Shown here in pieces: positions 1 through 7,991 of a stretch of DNA of 64,000 nt (position 1 is its first letter; each line of letters starts with the position of its first letter). Under the pieces are notes generated by a model. That model made no database searches, was not told the DNA's origin, and saw only the letters and a program-made list of their open reading frames with translations. The stretch is from Amycolatopsis tucumanensis (GTDB taxonomy: Bacteria; Actinomycetota; Actinomycetes; Mycobacteriales; Pseudonocardiaceae), in NCBI RefSeq assembly GCF_021654135.1, contig NZ_JAKGSD010000001.1:598116-662115 (forward strand). Direction: 5' to 3'. Both the position numbers and the translations under genes were made by a program.

Positions 1-18
1 TTGCACAAGGAGGTCCAA

Positions 19-1347
19 GTGAGCACCACGCCCACCACCGTCGGCCACGGCGCGGCCAGGGTCACCGTGACCCGGACGTCGCCCGCGATCATGCTGCTGT
101 GCGGCGCGGCCCTGATCTTCGAGGGCTACGACATCTACGTCTTCGGCGTCGCCGTGCCCTCGCTGCTCCAGCACCCCGGGTGGACGCTGAGCCCGGGCTA
201 CGCCGGGGTGATCGGCTCGGCGGCCGTGTTCGGCATGCTGCTCGGCGCGCTCGTCGCCGGCATGTTCACCGACATCATCGGCCGCCGCCGCATCTACCTG
301 GCCACCGTCACCGTCTTCTCGCTCGGCATGCTGCTGTGCGCCGTGGCGCCCACCCCCGAAGTGCTGCTCGTCGGCAGGCTCATCGTGGGCATCGGCGGCG
401 GCGGGTTCATGCCCACGGCACTGTCCATGGTCGTCGAGTTCTCGCCGGAGGGCAGGCGCAACCTCAACGTCTCCCTCGCCCTCGTCGGAGTGGGGCTCGG
501 CGGCATCCTCTCGGCGTTGCTGGGCATCTGGCTGGTGCCGGCCTGGGGCTACCGCGCGCTGTTCTGGATCGGGGTGCTGCCCCTGCTGATCCTGCTGCCG
601 TTCGCGCTGCGCAGGCTGCCCGAATCCGTGTCGTTCCTGGTCTCGAAAGGACGGATCGCGGCCGCGCGCGAGCAGATCCACCGGTTCCGGCTGCCGCTGG
701 AGCTCACCGAGATCCCGGGCGCGCAGCCGGTCACGGGACGGGAGCGCCCGTTCGCCGCGGCCGGGTCGCTGTTCGGGCGACGGCACCTGCGCGCCACCGT
801 GGTCTTCTGGATCGGCACGGCACTGTGCCTGCTGCTGATGTTCGGCACCAACACGTGGCTGCCCTCGCTGATGATGAAGTCCGGGTACGGCATCAGCTCC
901 GCGCTGTCGTTCCTGGTGTTCCTCAACCTCGGCGCGGTCCTCGGTTCGCTCGCCGGCGCGGCCGTCGCCGACCGGGTCGGCCCCAAGTACGTGGTGATCG
1001 CCGGTTTCTGCTCCGCGGCGCTGGCGCTGGCCGCGCTGTCCCAGCAGCCCGCGCCCGCCCTGGTGTACCTGCTGGTGGTCTTCGTCGGCGCGGGCGGGGC
1101 GGGCACGCAGAACCTGCTCAACTCCTACATGGCCACCTACTACCCGCCGTCCAACCGCGGCAGCGGGCTCGGGCTGGCGCTCGCGTTCGGCCGCATCGGC
1201 GGGGTGGTGGGCCCGATCTACGGCGGCCTCATCGTCGCCTCCGGCGCAGGCACCGCCACCGGGTTCCTGGCCTTCGCGCTCGCCCCCGTGGTGGCCGCGC
1301 TGGTGCTGACCTTCGGGCCCCGCGTCCCCGGGCGGGCCGCGTCGTGA
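19..1347 (+). CDS. MFS transporter, aromatic acid:H+ symporter-like
   Basis: This 442-residue protein reads as a 12-helix major facilitator. It has the loop 2-3 signature near GRRR (about residues 88-91) and the D/E-rich first helix FEGYDIYVFG typical of the aromatic acid:H+ symporter (AAHS) family, so uptake of an organic or aromatic acid is likely. I chose GTG at 19 because AAGGAGG lies at 7-13; the frame is open to base 1, so the gene could start outside the window. Its stop overlaps the next start (GTGA), so the two are co-translated. The substrate cannot be told from sequence. Confidence 0.85.
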   Translation: MSTTPTTVGHGAARVTVTRTSPAIMLLCGAALIFEGYDIYVFGVAVPSLLQHPGWTLSPGYAGVIGSAAVFGMLLGALVAGMFTDIIGRRRIYLATVTVFSLGMLLCAVAPTPEVLLVGRLIVGIGGGGFMPTALSMVVEFSPEGRRNLNVSLALVGVGLGGILSALLGIWLVPAWGYRALFWIGVLPLLILLPFALRRLPESVSFLVSKGRIAAAREQIHRFRLPLELTEIPGAQPVTGRERPFAAAGSLFGRRHLRATVVFWIGTALCLLLMFGTNTWLPSLMMKSGYGISSALSFLVFLNLGAVLGSLAGAAVADRVGPKYVVIAGFCSAALALAALSQQPAPALVYLLVVFVGAGGAGTQNLLNSYMATYYPPSNRGSGLGLALAFGRIGGVVGPIYGGLIVASGAGTATGFLAFALAPVVAALVLTFGPRVPGRAAS

Positions 1348-1949
1348 CCGCGGTGCTCACCGGCCACGAGCACCAGCTCGTGCACCAGATGGACGCCGTC
1401 GACGAACTCCTGACCCGGACCGCCGACCCCCACCACCGGCGCATCCTGCTGAACTTCCGGCAGCACGTCCTGCTCGAAGTGGCCGGGCGCCACCACGAGT
1501 TCCTGACACCGGCGATGATGGCCGCCGAGCCGGTCTACCGCCTGGGCGAGGGCCGGGCGAACATCGTCCTCACCGGGCTGGAGGAGATCGGGCGGTTCTA
1601 CGACGAGGTGCGGCGGGCGGAAGCCCTCGTGCTGTGGACGACCGCGCTCCGGCCCGCCGTCGCGGACTGGGGTTTCGCCGCCGAGGCCTGGTTCCACCGC
1701 CAGCTGCCCGGCCGCTTCCTGGCCCGCACCGGCGCCGACGTGGACGATCCGGCGGCGACCTACCTGGTCAGCTGCCGCGCGGCCTTCATCTGGCCGTACG
1801 ACGAGCAGGGCAGGCTCGAAGGCGAGCACGTGTACGAGGATCCGGGCAGCGTCACGACGCGGAAGCTGACGCCCGCGGAGGTTATCCCCCCGGGACGGGC
1901 GGCCGAGCTGCTCGCCCCCGTGATCGCAGCCCACCCCGGTCCGGGCTGA
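1344..1949 (+). CDS. Hypothetical protein, possibly SnoaL/NTF2-like
   Basis: This 201-residue soluble protein starts at the GTG of a GTGA overlap with the upstream transporter, so it is translationally coupled to it. The order of an N-terminal helix pair (MDAVDELL, RILLNFRQHV), a repeated aromatic middle and a C-terminal strand-rich tail suggests an NTF2/SnoaL-like cone fold that binds a small molecule. I see no catalytic signature. The coupling implies it acts on, or senses, whatever the transporter imports. The fold assignment is a guess; the coding call is firm. Confidence 0.7.
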   Translation: MTAVLTGHEHQLVHQMDAVDELLTRTADPHHRRILLNFRQHVLLEVAGRHHEFLTPAMMAAEPVYRLGEGRANIVLTGLEEIGRFYDEVRRAEALVLWTTALRPAVADWGFAAEAWFHRQLPGRFLARTGADVDDPAATYLVSCRAAFIWPYDEQGRLEGEHVYEDPGSVTTRKLTPAEVIPPGRAAELLAPVIAAHPGPG

Positions 1950-1958
1950 GCCAGCCGC

Positions 1959-2867
1959 TCACCGGGTGAGCAGGGCGGGCGTCAGGCGCTCCAGCTCCGC
2001 CAGTGCCGCGGCCACCCCAGCGGCGCCGCGCGCGCCCGGCCGGGTGACCGTCAGAATCTTGCGCCGCGGCTCCTCCGCGCACGTCAGCCGGACCACCGGG
2101 GCGGTCTCGGGGACCCGGGCCAGCCTCGGCACCAGCGCCACCCCGAGCCCGTGCGCCACCAGCGCGATCGTCGCCTCCCAGTTGACCGCGTCGTGGGCGA
2201 CCGGCGGGGTGAAACCGGCCGCGCCGCAGGCGGACAGGACGTGGGTGCGGCACGTGCACGGCGCGCCGGGCACGATCCACGGCTCGTCCGCGGCCTCGGC
2301 GAGCTCCACCCGTTCCCGGGCCGCGAGCCGGTGGCCGGCCGGAACCAGCAGGTCGAACGGGTCGTCCAGCAGCGGACGCTGGTCGAACCGGGCCCGGTCG
2401 CGGGGCGGCTCGTCCGGTTTGGCCTCCACCACTGCCAGGTCCGCGTCGCCGTCGAACAGCAGGTCGAAGCAGTTCCCGGCCTCGGCCTCGCGGATCCGCG
2501 GGGTCAGCCGCGGGTGACGGGCGGCGAGCGCGGCGGCGGCCGGGGCGAGCAGCGCGCTCACCGCGCCCGGGAACCCGGCCAGCCGCAGCAGCCCGGCGGG
2601 CTGGTCGTCGTCGGCGCGCAGGTCCCGCTCGGCCACTTCCCAGCGCGCCTGGATCTCGTCCGCGTGCGCCAGGAGCCGTTGCGCCGCCGGCGTCAGCCGC
2701 ACGCGGCGGCCGTGGGGTTCGAGCAGCGCCACCCCGAGCTCCCGCCCCAGCTGGCGGATCTGCTGCGATGCGGCCGACGGGGTGAAGTGCAGGGCCTCCG
2801 CCGCCGCCCGCACCGTGCCGTAGTGGTCCACCGCGCGGAGCACGTGGAGCCGCCGCAGGTCGATCAT
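1959..2867 (-). CDS. LysR family transcriptional regulator
   Basis: This 302-residue protein begins at ATG 2867. It has a LysR winged helix-turn-helix at residues 1-60 (DLRRLHVLRAVDHYGTVRAA, then FTPSAASQQIRQLGRELG) and a type 2 periplasmic-binding-like effector domain from about residue 88 onward. It is divergent from the 29-codon ORF/MFS pair (86 bp between them) and convergent with the upstream GTGA-coupled pair. LysR proteins usually regulate the divergent neighbour, so the MFS gene at 3040 is the likeliest target. The effector is unknown. Confidence 0.9.
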   Translation of the reverse strand: MIDLRRLHVLRAVDHYGTVRAAAEALHFTPSAASQQIRQLGRELGVALLEPHGRRVRLTPAAQRLLAHADEIQARWEVAERDLRADDDQPAGLLRLAGFPGAVSALLAPAAAALAARHPRLTPRIREAEAGNCFDLLFDGDADLAVVEAKPDEPPRDRARFDQRPLLDDPFDLLVPAGHRLAARERVELAEAADEPWIVPGAPCTCRTHVLSACGAAGFTPPVAHDAVNWEATIALVAHGLGVALVPRLARVPETAPVVRLTCAEEPRRKILTVTRPGARGAAGVAAALAELERLTPALLTR

Positions 2868-2953
2868 GTAGCTGATTCTTCACGGTCATGTCCGGAAACA
2901 CAACCTGGACCTACCCGGTCCGGCGACGCACGCTGGAACCAGGAGGTGCCCGC

Positions 2954-3043
2954 ATGATCACCGTGTGGTTGTCGTTGTTCGCCGAAACCGTGGTGGCGAC
3001 CGGAATCGCCGCCGCGCTCGTCCGCTGGTCCGCCCGCCGGTGA
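2954..3043 (+). CDS. 29-residue membrane-type leader ORF
   Basis: A short ORF (ATG 2954, TGA 3041-3043) follows an AGGAGG ribosome site at 2941-2946 with ideal spacing. It encodes 29 residues with one hydrophobic stretch (VWLSLFAETVVATGIAAALV) and a basic end (RWSARR), like a single-span membrane peptide. Its stop overlaps the GTG of the downstream MFS gene (GTGA, 3040-3043). The MFS gene has no good ribosome site of its own outside this ORF, so coupling is probable. It may be a translational leader or a real microprotein partner. Confidence 0.55.
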   Translation: MITVWLSLFAETVVATGIAAALVRWSARR

Positions 3044-4218
3044 GGGCGATCTGGCTAGCGGTCGGCCTGGTGCTGCTGACCCTCAACCTGCGCGCGGCCA
3101 TCACCGGCGTCCCGCCGGTGCTCGGCGAGCTGCGGGAGGAGTTCGGCCTCACCGGCGTCGAGGTCAGCGTGCTCACCACCCTGCCGGAGCTGTGCGTGGG
3201 CCTGTTCTCCGCGCTCGCGCCCGCGCTGGCCCGCCGGATCGGCACCGAGGCGGCGATCACCGCGGCGCTCGTGGTGCTCACGGCCGGGCTCCTGCTGCGC
3301 GCGATCCCCGGCCGGGCGGCGTTGTTCGCCGGGACCGTGCTGGCCGGAGCCGGTGTCGCGACCGGCAACGTGCTGGTGCCCGCGGTCGTCAAGCACGCCT
3401 TCCCCGGCCGCGCGGGCACGTTCACCGGCCTGGCGATGATGCTGATGTCCGTCAGCGGCGCGGCCGCCGCGGGGTTGGCGGTGCCGCTGGAGCAGGCGGG
3501 CGGCTGGCGGCTCGCGCTCGTCGCGTGGGCGGTCCCGGCGCTCGTCGCGGCACTCGCGTGGGGCCCGCTCACCCGCCGTCGCGCCGCCGAACCCGTTCAG
3601 CAGGCCGCGGGTTCGCTGCTGCGCGAGCCGCTGGCCTGGTCGGTGATGGTGTTCATGGGCATGGCGTCGCTGATGTTCTACACACTGACGTCGTGGCTGC
3701 CGCAGATCATGCGCGAGCACGGCTTCCCGGCCGCCACGGCGGGCACGATGAACTCGGTCATCATCGTCATCGGGATCCCGCTCGGGTTCGCCGTGCCGGT
3801 CCTCGCCGCCCGGATGCGGGACCAGCGGCCGCTCGTCCTCGCGGTGGCCGCGCTGATGGTCCTCGGACTGGGCGGCCTGCTGGTGGCGCCCGGGGCGGGG
3901 TGGCTGTGGACGGTGGTGTTCGGCGTCGCCACCGGCAGCGCGTTCCCGCTCGCCCTCACGCTGCTCAACCTGCGGTCCCCCACGGCGGAGATCACGGCGC
4001 GACTGTCGGGCATGGCGCAGTCCGGTGGTTACCTCCTCGCCGCCACCGGCCCGCTGACGTTCGGCCTGCTGCACACCACGACCGGCGGCTGGCACGCCTC
4101 CATCTGGCTGCTGCTCCTGCTGGTCGCGCCCGAGCTGGTGTGCGGGCTCGCCGCCGCGCGACCCGGCCTGCTGCGCCCGCCGGAGCCGGTGGTCACCTCC
4201 GCCGCGCCGCTGCCCTGA
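3040..4218 (+). CDS. MFS transporter, CynX/NimT-type
   Basis: This 392-residue, 12-span transporter carries the hallmark N-terminus of the CynX/NimT (cyanate/2-nitroimidazole) group, LTLNLRAAITGVPPVL, followed by ARRIGTEAA in loop 2-3. I chose GTG 3040, overlapping the stop of the 29-codon ORF; an upstream in-frame extension is basic and lacks a membrane segment. It lies divergent to the LysR gene, its probable regulator. Family members export or import small nitrogenous or drug-like molecules; the real substrate is not evident. Confidence 0.85.
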   Translation: MRAIWLAVGLVLLTLNLRAAITGVPPVLGELREEFGLTGVEVSVLTTLPELCVGLFSALAPALARRIGTEAAITAALVVLTAGLLLRAIPGRAALFAGTVLAGAGVATGNVLVPAVVKHAFPGRAGTFTGLAMMLMSVSGAAAAGLAVPLEQAGGWRLALVAWAVPALVAALAWGPLTRRRAAEPVQQAAGSLLREPLAWSVMVFMGMASLMFYTLTSWLPQIMREHGFPAATAGTMNSVIIVIGIPLGFAVPVLAARMRDQRPLVLAVAALMVLGLGGLLVAPGAGWLWTVVFGVATGSAFPLALTLLNLRSPTAEITARLSGMAQSGGYLLAATGPLTFGLLHTTTGGWHASIWLLLLLVAPELVCGLAAARPGLLRPPEPVVTSAAPLP

Positions 4219-4324
4219 TCACGGAGCGGATCCTCCCGGTGGCGCGGCCGTGGCCGCGGCGCGACGGCCGCGAGTTCGCCCGCCACGCCGGGACAGCCGG
4301 CGATGTCCAAGGGCCGCCCGCACG

Positions 4325-4559
4325 ATGGCGACCGTGCGGAGCTTCGTGGCGGGCAAGCTGCGCCGCGAACAGGCCGCAGGAACGGTGTCCCCTGAGGCCG
4401 AGGTGGAGCTCGTCGCGGAACGCATGGTGCGGATCTCCGCGTCGTTCCTGGTCACCCCGAGCCTGCTCGTCGACCTGGACGACGAGGGAGCAGCTGCGGG
4501 ACATCGCGCGCCGCTTCCTGGTGCCGATGCTCGCCCTGATCGCGGAGCCCGGAGCATGA
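4325..4559 (+). pseudogene. TetR regulator C-terminal remnant, frameshifted
   Basis: From ATG 4325 the frame encodes FVAGKLRREQAAGTV and VRISASFLVTPS, followed by DLDDE. This is the C-terminal ligand domain typical of actinobacterial TetR regulators. The continuation EQLRDIARRFLVPMLALI appears only after shifting one base at the GGG run at 4486-4488. No helix-turn-helix is found upstream, so the DNA-binding half is lost as well. The remnant ends in ATGA with the downstream repair gene, which suggests the intact regulator was once cotranscribed with it. Confidence 0.65.
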
Positions 4560-6187
4560 GCGCGCCCCGGCCTGGGTACTCACCTGGCGTGAGCCCTGCC
4601 CGACGGAAGACCGACCGGCTCGCCTCGTACCGGGCCAAGCGGGACTTCTCGGTCACCGGGGAGCCCGCCGGGGCCGCGGCGGGCGGCGCGTCCGGGCGGC
4701 GGTTCGTCGTGCAGCGGCACCGCGCCCGGCGGCTCCACTACGACTTCCGCCTGGAGGTCGACGGCGTGCTCGCGAGCTGGGCGGTGCCGAAGGGGCCGAC
4801 CCTGGACCCCGGGGTGCGTCAGCTCGCCGTCCACGTCGAGGACCACCCGCTCGAATACGCCGACTTCGAGGGCGTCATCCCGAAGGGCCAGTACGGCGGC
4901 GGCGACGTCATCGTGTGGGACCGGGGCACCTGGGAGCCCGCCGACGGCGCCGACCCGGCCCGGGCGATCGACGACGGCGAGCTGCACTTCGACCTGCGTG
5001 GGGAGAAGCTCGCCGGCCGGTTCGCCCTGGTCCGCACGGAACGCCGGGGCAAGGAGCAGTGGCTGCTGATCCACAAGCACGACGACGACGCCCGGCCGGG
5101 CTGGGACCCCGAGGAGCTGCCCCGGTCGGTCAAGTCCGGCCGCACCAACGACGAGGTCGCCGCCGCGCCGGAGGCGATGTGGCGCAGCGGCGTGCCCGCC
5201 GCCGAGGCCGAGGTGCCGCTGGCTCCACAGTGGACTCCCCCATCGGACGAGGAGCTCGCCGCGCTGGACGAGATGGGCAAGTCCGGCACCTGGACGATCG
5301 CGGGGCGCCGCCTCAAGCTCACCAACCTGGACAAGGTGCTGTTCCCCGGCGCGGGCGGCGAACCGCCGGTGACCAAACGGGACCTCATCCGCTACAGCGC
5401 TCGGATCGCCCCGCACATGCTGCCCTACCTCGCCGGCCGTCCGGTGAACGCGCACCGCTACCCCGACGGCGTGGACCGGCCCGGCTTCTGGCACAAGGAG
5501 GTGCCGAGCCACGCCCCGGAGTGGCTCAACCGCTGGCACAACACCGAAGCCGACCCCGGCGAGACCCAGTGCTACGCGGTGCTGGACAGCGTGCCCGCCC
5601 TGGTGTGGATGGCCAACTTCGGCGGCGTCGAGCTGCACCCGTGGACCTCGCGGCTGCCCGACGTGCACCAGCCCACCTGGGCGCTGATCGACATCGACCC
5701 GGGCACCACCACCGGCTTCGACGACATCGTCGAACTCGCCCGCCTCTACCGCACCGCGCTGGACCACCTGGACCTGCGCGGCATGCCCAAGGTCACCGGG
5801 CAGCGCGGCATCCAGATCTGGGTGCCGGTCGCCCCCGGCTACACCTTCACCGACACCCGCAACTGGGTCGAGACCCTGTCCCGGGTCGTCGGCCGCGTGC
5901 TGCCCGACCTGGTCAGCTGGCGGTGGTACAAGAACGAGCGCGGCGGTCTCGCCCGCCTCGACTACACCCAGAACGCGATCAACAAGACCCTGGTCGCGCC
6001 GTTCAGCCCACGCCCGGCTCCCGGCGCGCCGGTCTCGGTCCCCATCACCTGGGACGAGCTCGACGACCCGGCGCTGCGCCCGGACCGCTGGACCGTCCGC
6101 ACCGTCCTCGACCGCGTCGCCGAGGCGGGCGACCCGCTCGCGCCGCTCATCGGCCTGCCGCAGCAGCTGCCCGAACTGGAGAGCTGA
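4556..6187 (+). CDS. LigD-like 3'-phosphoesterase/polymerase protein, no ligase domain
   Basis: This 543-residue protein has two LigD modules. A 3'-phosphoesterase domain spans about residues 49-205 (VVQRHRARRLHYDFRLE, DHPLEY, GVIPKGQYGGG). A primase-like polymerase domain spans about 248-535 (LTNLDKVLFPG, catalytic ALIDIDPG with D379 and D381, GQRGIQIWVP). The ATP-dependent ligase domain of full LigD is absent. It should process 3' ends and add nucleotides during Ku-dependent end joining, with ligase supplied elsewhere. No Ku gene is in the window. ATG 4556 overlaps the TetR remnant (ATGA); GTG 4590 is an alternative start. Confidence 0.85.
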   Translation: MSAPRPGYSPGVSPARRKTDRLASYRAKRDFSVTGEPAGAAAGGASGRRFVVQRHRARRLHYDFRLEVDGVLASWAVPKGPTLDPGVRQLAVHVEDHPLEYADFEGVIPKGQYGGGDVIVWDRGTWEPADGADPARAIDDGELHFDLRGEKLAGRFALVRTERRGKEQWLLIHKHDDDARPGWDPEELPRSVKSGRTNDEVAAAPEAMWRSGVPAAEAEVPLAPQWTPPSDEELAALDEMGKSGTWTIAGRRLKLTNLDKVLFPGAGGEPPVTKRDLIRYSARIAPHMLPYLAGRPVNAHRYPDGVDRPGFWHKEVPSHAPEWLNRWHNTEADPGETQCYAVLDSVPALVWMANFGGVELHPWTSRLPDVHQPTWALIDIDPGTTTGFDDIVELARLYRTALDHLDLRGMPKVTGQRGIQIWVPVAPGYTFTDTRNWVETLSRVVGRVLPDLVSWRWYKNERGGLARLDYTQNAINKTLVAPFSPRPAPGAPVSVPITWDELDDPALRPDRWTVRTVLDRVAEAGDPLAPLIGLPQQLPELES

Positions 6188-6224
6188 ACCGGAACCACCG
6201 CGGCCGGTGGGGGATGATCCGCGC

Positions 6225-6905
6225 ATGAGCTCGCACGACAGCGGTGAACTGCCGGCGTGGCGGCGCGCCACCGCGGGGGCGCACCGGTGGCCTGCCGCGG
6301 TCACGATCGGCGCGGTGATCGGCGTCCAGGTGCTCCTGCCCGACCGCCTGGTGATCCAGCCGGACTGGCTGCTGCCCGGGTTGTCGGCGCTGCTGTTGCT
6401 GACGCTGGTGGCGCTCGGCCCCGGCCGCGCGGCCGGGGACCACCGGCACGCGCGCAAGGTGGCGTTGTCCCTGCTGCTGGTGGTGAGCGCGGGCAACGCC
6501 GGCTCGGCGGTGCTGCTGGTCGGCCACATCCTCGACGGCTCGATCGGCGACCATGCGGGCCCGCTGCTCGCCGCCGGGGCGGGCGTGTACCTCACCAACG
6601 TCGTGGTGTTCTCGCTGTGGTACTGGGAGTTCGACCGCGGCGGCCCGGCCGCGCGGGCGGCAGGCACCCAGGAGTACCCGGACCTGCTGTTCCCGCAGAT
6701 GACCAGCCCCGGGCTGGCGCCGCGCGACTGGGAACCGGCCTATGTGGACTACCTGTACCTGGCCTTCACCAACGCGACCGCGTTCAGCCCCACCGACGTG
6801 CTGCCGCTGAGGCCGTGGGCGAAGCTCACCATGCTGGCCCAGTCGGTGGTGTCCCTCGTGCTGGTGGTGCTGGTCGTCGCGCGGGCCGTGAACATCCTGC
6901 ACTGA
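6225..6905 (+). CDS. DUF1345-type integral membrane protein
   Basis: This 226-residue protein has five or six predicted membrane spans. Conserved motifs include NVVVFSLWYWEFDRGGP and the C-terminal FTNATAFSPTDVLPL, which resemble DUF1345 membrane proteins of unknown function. ATG 6225 is the only start that keeps the hydrophilic N-terminus short. It lies 37 bp downstream of the LigD-like gene and ends before the fucose-locus promoter. I see no catalytic signature. Confidence 0.75.
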   Translation: MSSHDSGELPAWRRATAGAHRWPAAVTIGAVIGVQVLLPDRLVIQPDWLLPGLSALLLLTLVALGPGRAAGDHRHARKVALSLLLVVSAGNAGSAVLLVGHILDGSIGDHAGPLLAAGAGVYLTNVVVFSLWYWEFDRGGPAARAAGTQEYPDLLFPQMTSPGLAPRDWEPAYVDYLYLAFTNATAFSPTDVLPLRPWAKLTMLAQSVVSLVLVVLVVARAVNILH

Positions 6906-6929
6906 TCCGCGAAAGATCCGATGTATCCT
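6902..6929 (+). promoter_or_regulatory. Promoter and putative GntR operator of the mutarotase-regulator operon
   Basis: AGATCCGATGT at 6914-6924 is the exact reverse complement of the 11-mer ACATCGGATCT in the L-fuconate dehydratase promoter at 11199-11209. It is a one-mismatch version of the palindrome ACATC-N-GATGT. A -10-like TATCCT lies at 6924-6929, touching the site; the -35 is weak. The start codon of the mutarotase is 33 bp downstream. Repression by the GntR protein encoded in this operon is the simplest reading (inference). Confidence 0.6.
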
Positions 6930-6957
6930 GCCTCTACGTCGTGGACAAGGAGCGGGT

Positions 6958-7293
6958 ATGCCGGAGATCGCGCTGCACACGGAGCTGAAGCCGGGCTCGG
7001 AGCTGGACTACGAGGCCGTGCACCGGTCCATCCCCTCCGATGTGGCGGCCGCACTGGTCGGCAGTGGCGTCCGGAACTGGCGGATCTGGCGCGACGGCAC
7101 GCACCTGTTCCACCTCGTCGAGGTCGAGGACTACCGGCGGATGCGGCACGCGCTGCGCGACCACCCGGCGAACGTCCGCTGGCAGGAGACCGTCGGGCCA
7201 CTGCACGCCACGCCGGACGACTACTCCGGCGCCGACGACGGGCTGCCGATGGTGTGGAGCCTCGCCGGGCAGCTGGCCGGGAAGGAACGCTGA
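6958..7293 (+). CDS. L-rhamnose/L-fucose mutarotase family protein
   Basis: This 111-residue protein matches the RhaM/RhaU (DUF718) mutarotase family in length and motifs: an early LKPG, then the block NWRIWRDGTHLFHLVEVEDY and a late PMVWSL. Such enzymes interconvert alpha and beta anomers of 6-deoxy-hexoses. Given its neighbours, L-fucose is the probable substrate, so that the beta-pyranose reaches the dehydrogenase. GGAGCGG precedes ATG 6958. It is followed after 5 bp by the GntR gene. Confidence 0.85.
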   Translation: MPEIALHTELKPGSELDYEAVHRSIPSDVAAALVGSGVRNWRIWRDGTHLFHLVEVEDYRRMRHALRDHPANVRWQETVGPLHATPDDYSGADDGLPMVWSLAGQLAGKER

Positions 7294-7298
7294 GCGGC

Positions 7299-7976
7299 AT
7301 GTCCGTCACCGACGACGCCATCGAGGCGATCAAGCAGATGATCGTGGACGGCGAGCTGCGCCCCGGCGACCGCCTGCCCAGGGAGGCCGACCTCGCCGAC
7401 CGGCTCGGCCTGTCGCGCAACTCCCTGCGCGAGGCGGTGCGCGCGCTGTCGCTGATCCACGTGCTGGACGTGCGCCGCGGCGACGGGACGTACGTGACGA
7501 GCCTGGAGCCGTCGCTGCTGATGGACGCGATGGGGTTCGTGGTGGACTTCCACCGCGACGACACCGTGCTGCAGTTCCTGGAGGCGCGCCGCGTCATCGA
7601 GCCCGCCGTGACCGAGATGGCGGCGCGGCACATGCCCGACTCCGACCTCGAGGACCTCGCGAAGCTGCTCGACTCGCTCGGCGACCGGCCCACGGTGGAC
7701 CAGCTGGTGGAGAACGACCTGGAGTTCCACCGCCGCATCGCCGGTGGCTGCGGGAACTCCGTGCTGGCCTCGCTGCTGGAAAGCCTGTCCGGGCGCACGC
7801 AGCGGGCGCGGACGTGGCGGGGCATCACGCAGGAGGGCGTGGCGGAGCGGACGCTCGCCGAGCACCGCGCCATCCTGCACGCACTGGCCGCCCGGCAGCC
7901 CGACGTCGCCCGCGCCGCCGCGACGGTCCACATCGCCGGCGTGGAGCAGTGGCTGCGCCAGACCCTGGTCGAGTAG
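7299..7976 (+). CDS. GntR (FadR-type, FCD domain) regulator of the fucose locus
   Basis: This 225-residue protein has a GntR winged helix (residues 5-70: ELRPGDRLPREADLADRLGLSR, NSLREAVRALSL, GDGTYVTS) and an all-helical FCD effector domain with its metal-site pattern (E88-type acidic helix, NDLEFHRRIA, AEHRAILHAL). ATG 7299 follows the mutarotase stop by 5 bp. The shared 11-mer upstream of this operon and upstream of fuconate dehydratase makes it the likely regulator of both. A pathway intermediate such as fuconate or its keto-deoxy product would be the logical inducer. Confidence 0.9.
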   Translation: MSVTDDAIEAIKQMIVDGELRPGDRLPREADLADRLGLSRNSLREAVRALSLIHVLDVRRGDGTYVTSLEPSLLMDAMGFVVDFHRDDTVLQFLEARRVIEPAVTEMAARHMPDSDLEDLAKLLDSLGDRPTVDQLVENDLEFHRRIAGGCGNSVLASLLESLSGRTQRARTWRGITQEGVAERTLAEHRAILHALAARQPDVARAAATVHIAGVEQWLRQTLVE

Positions 7977-7991
7977 CGGCCGGGGACCAGC

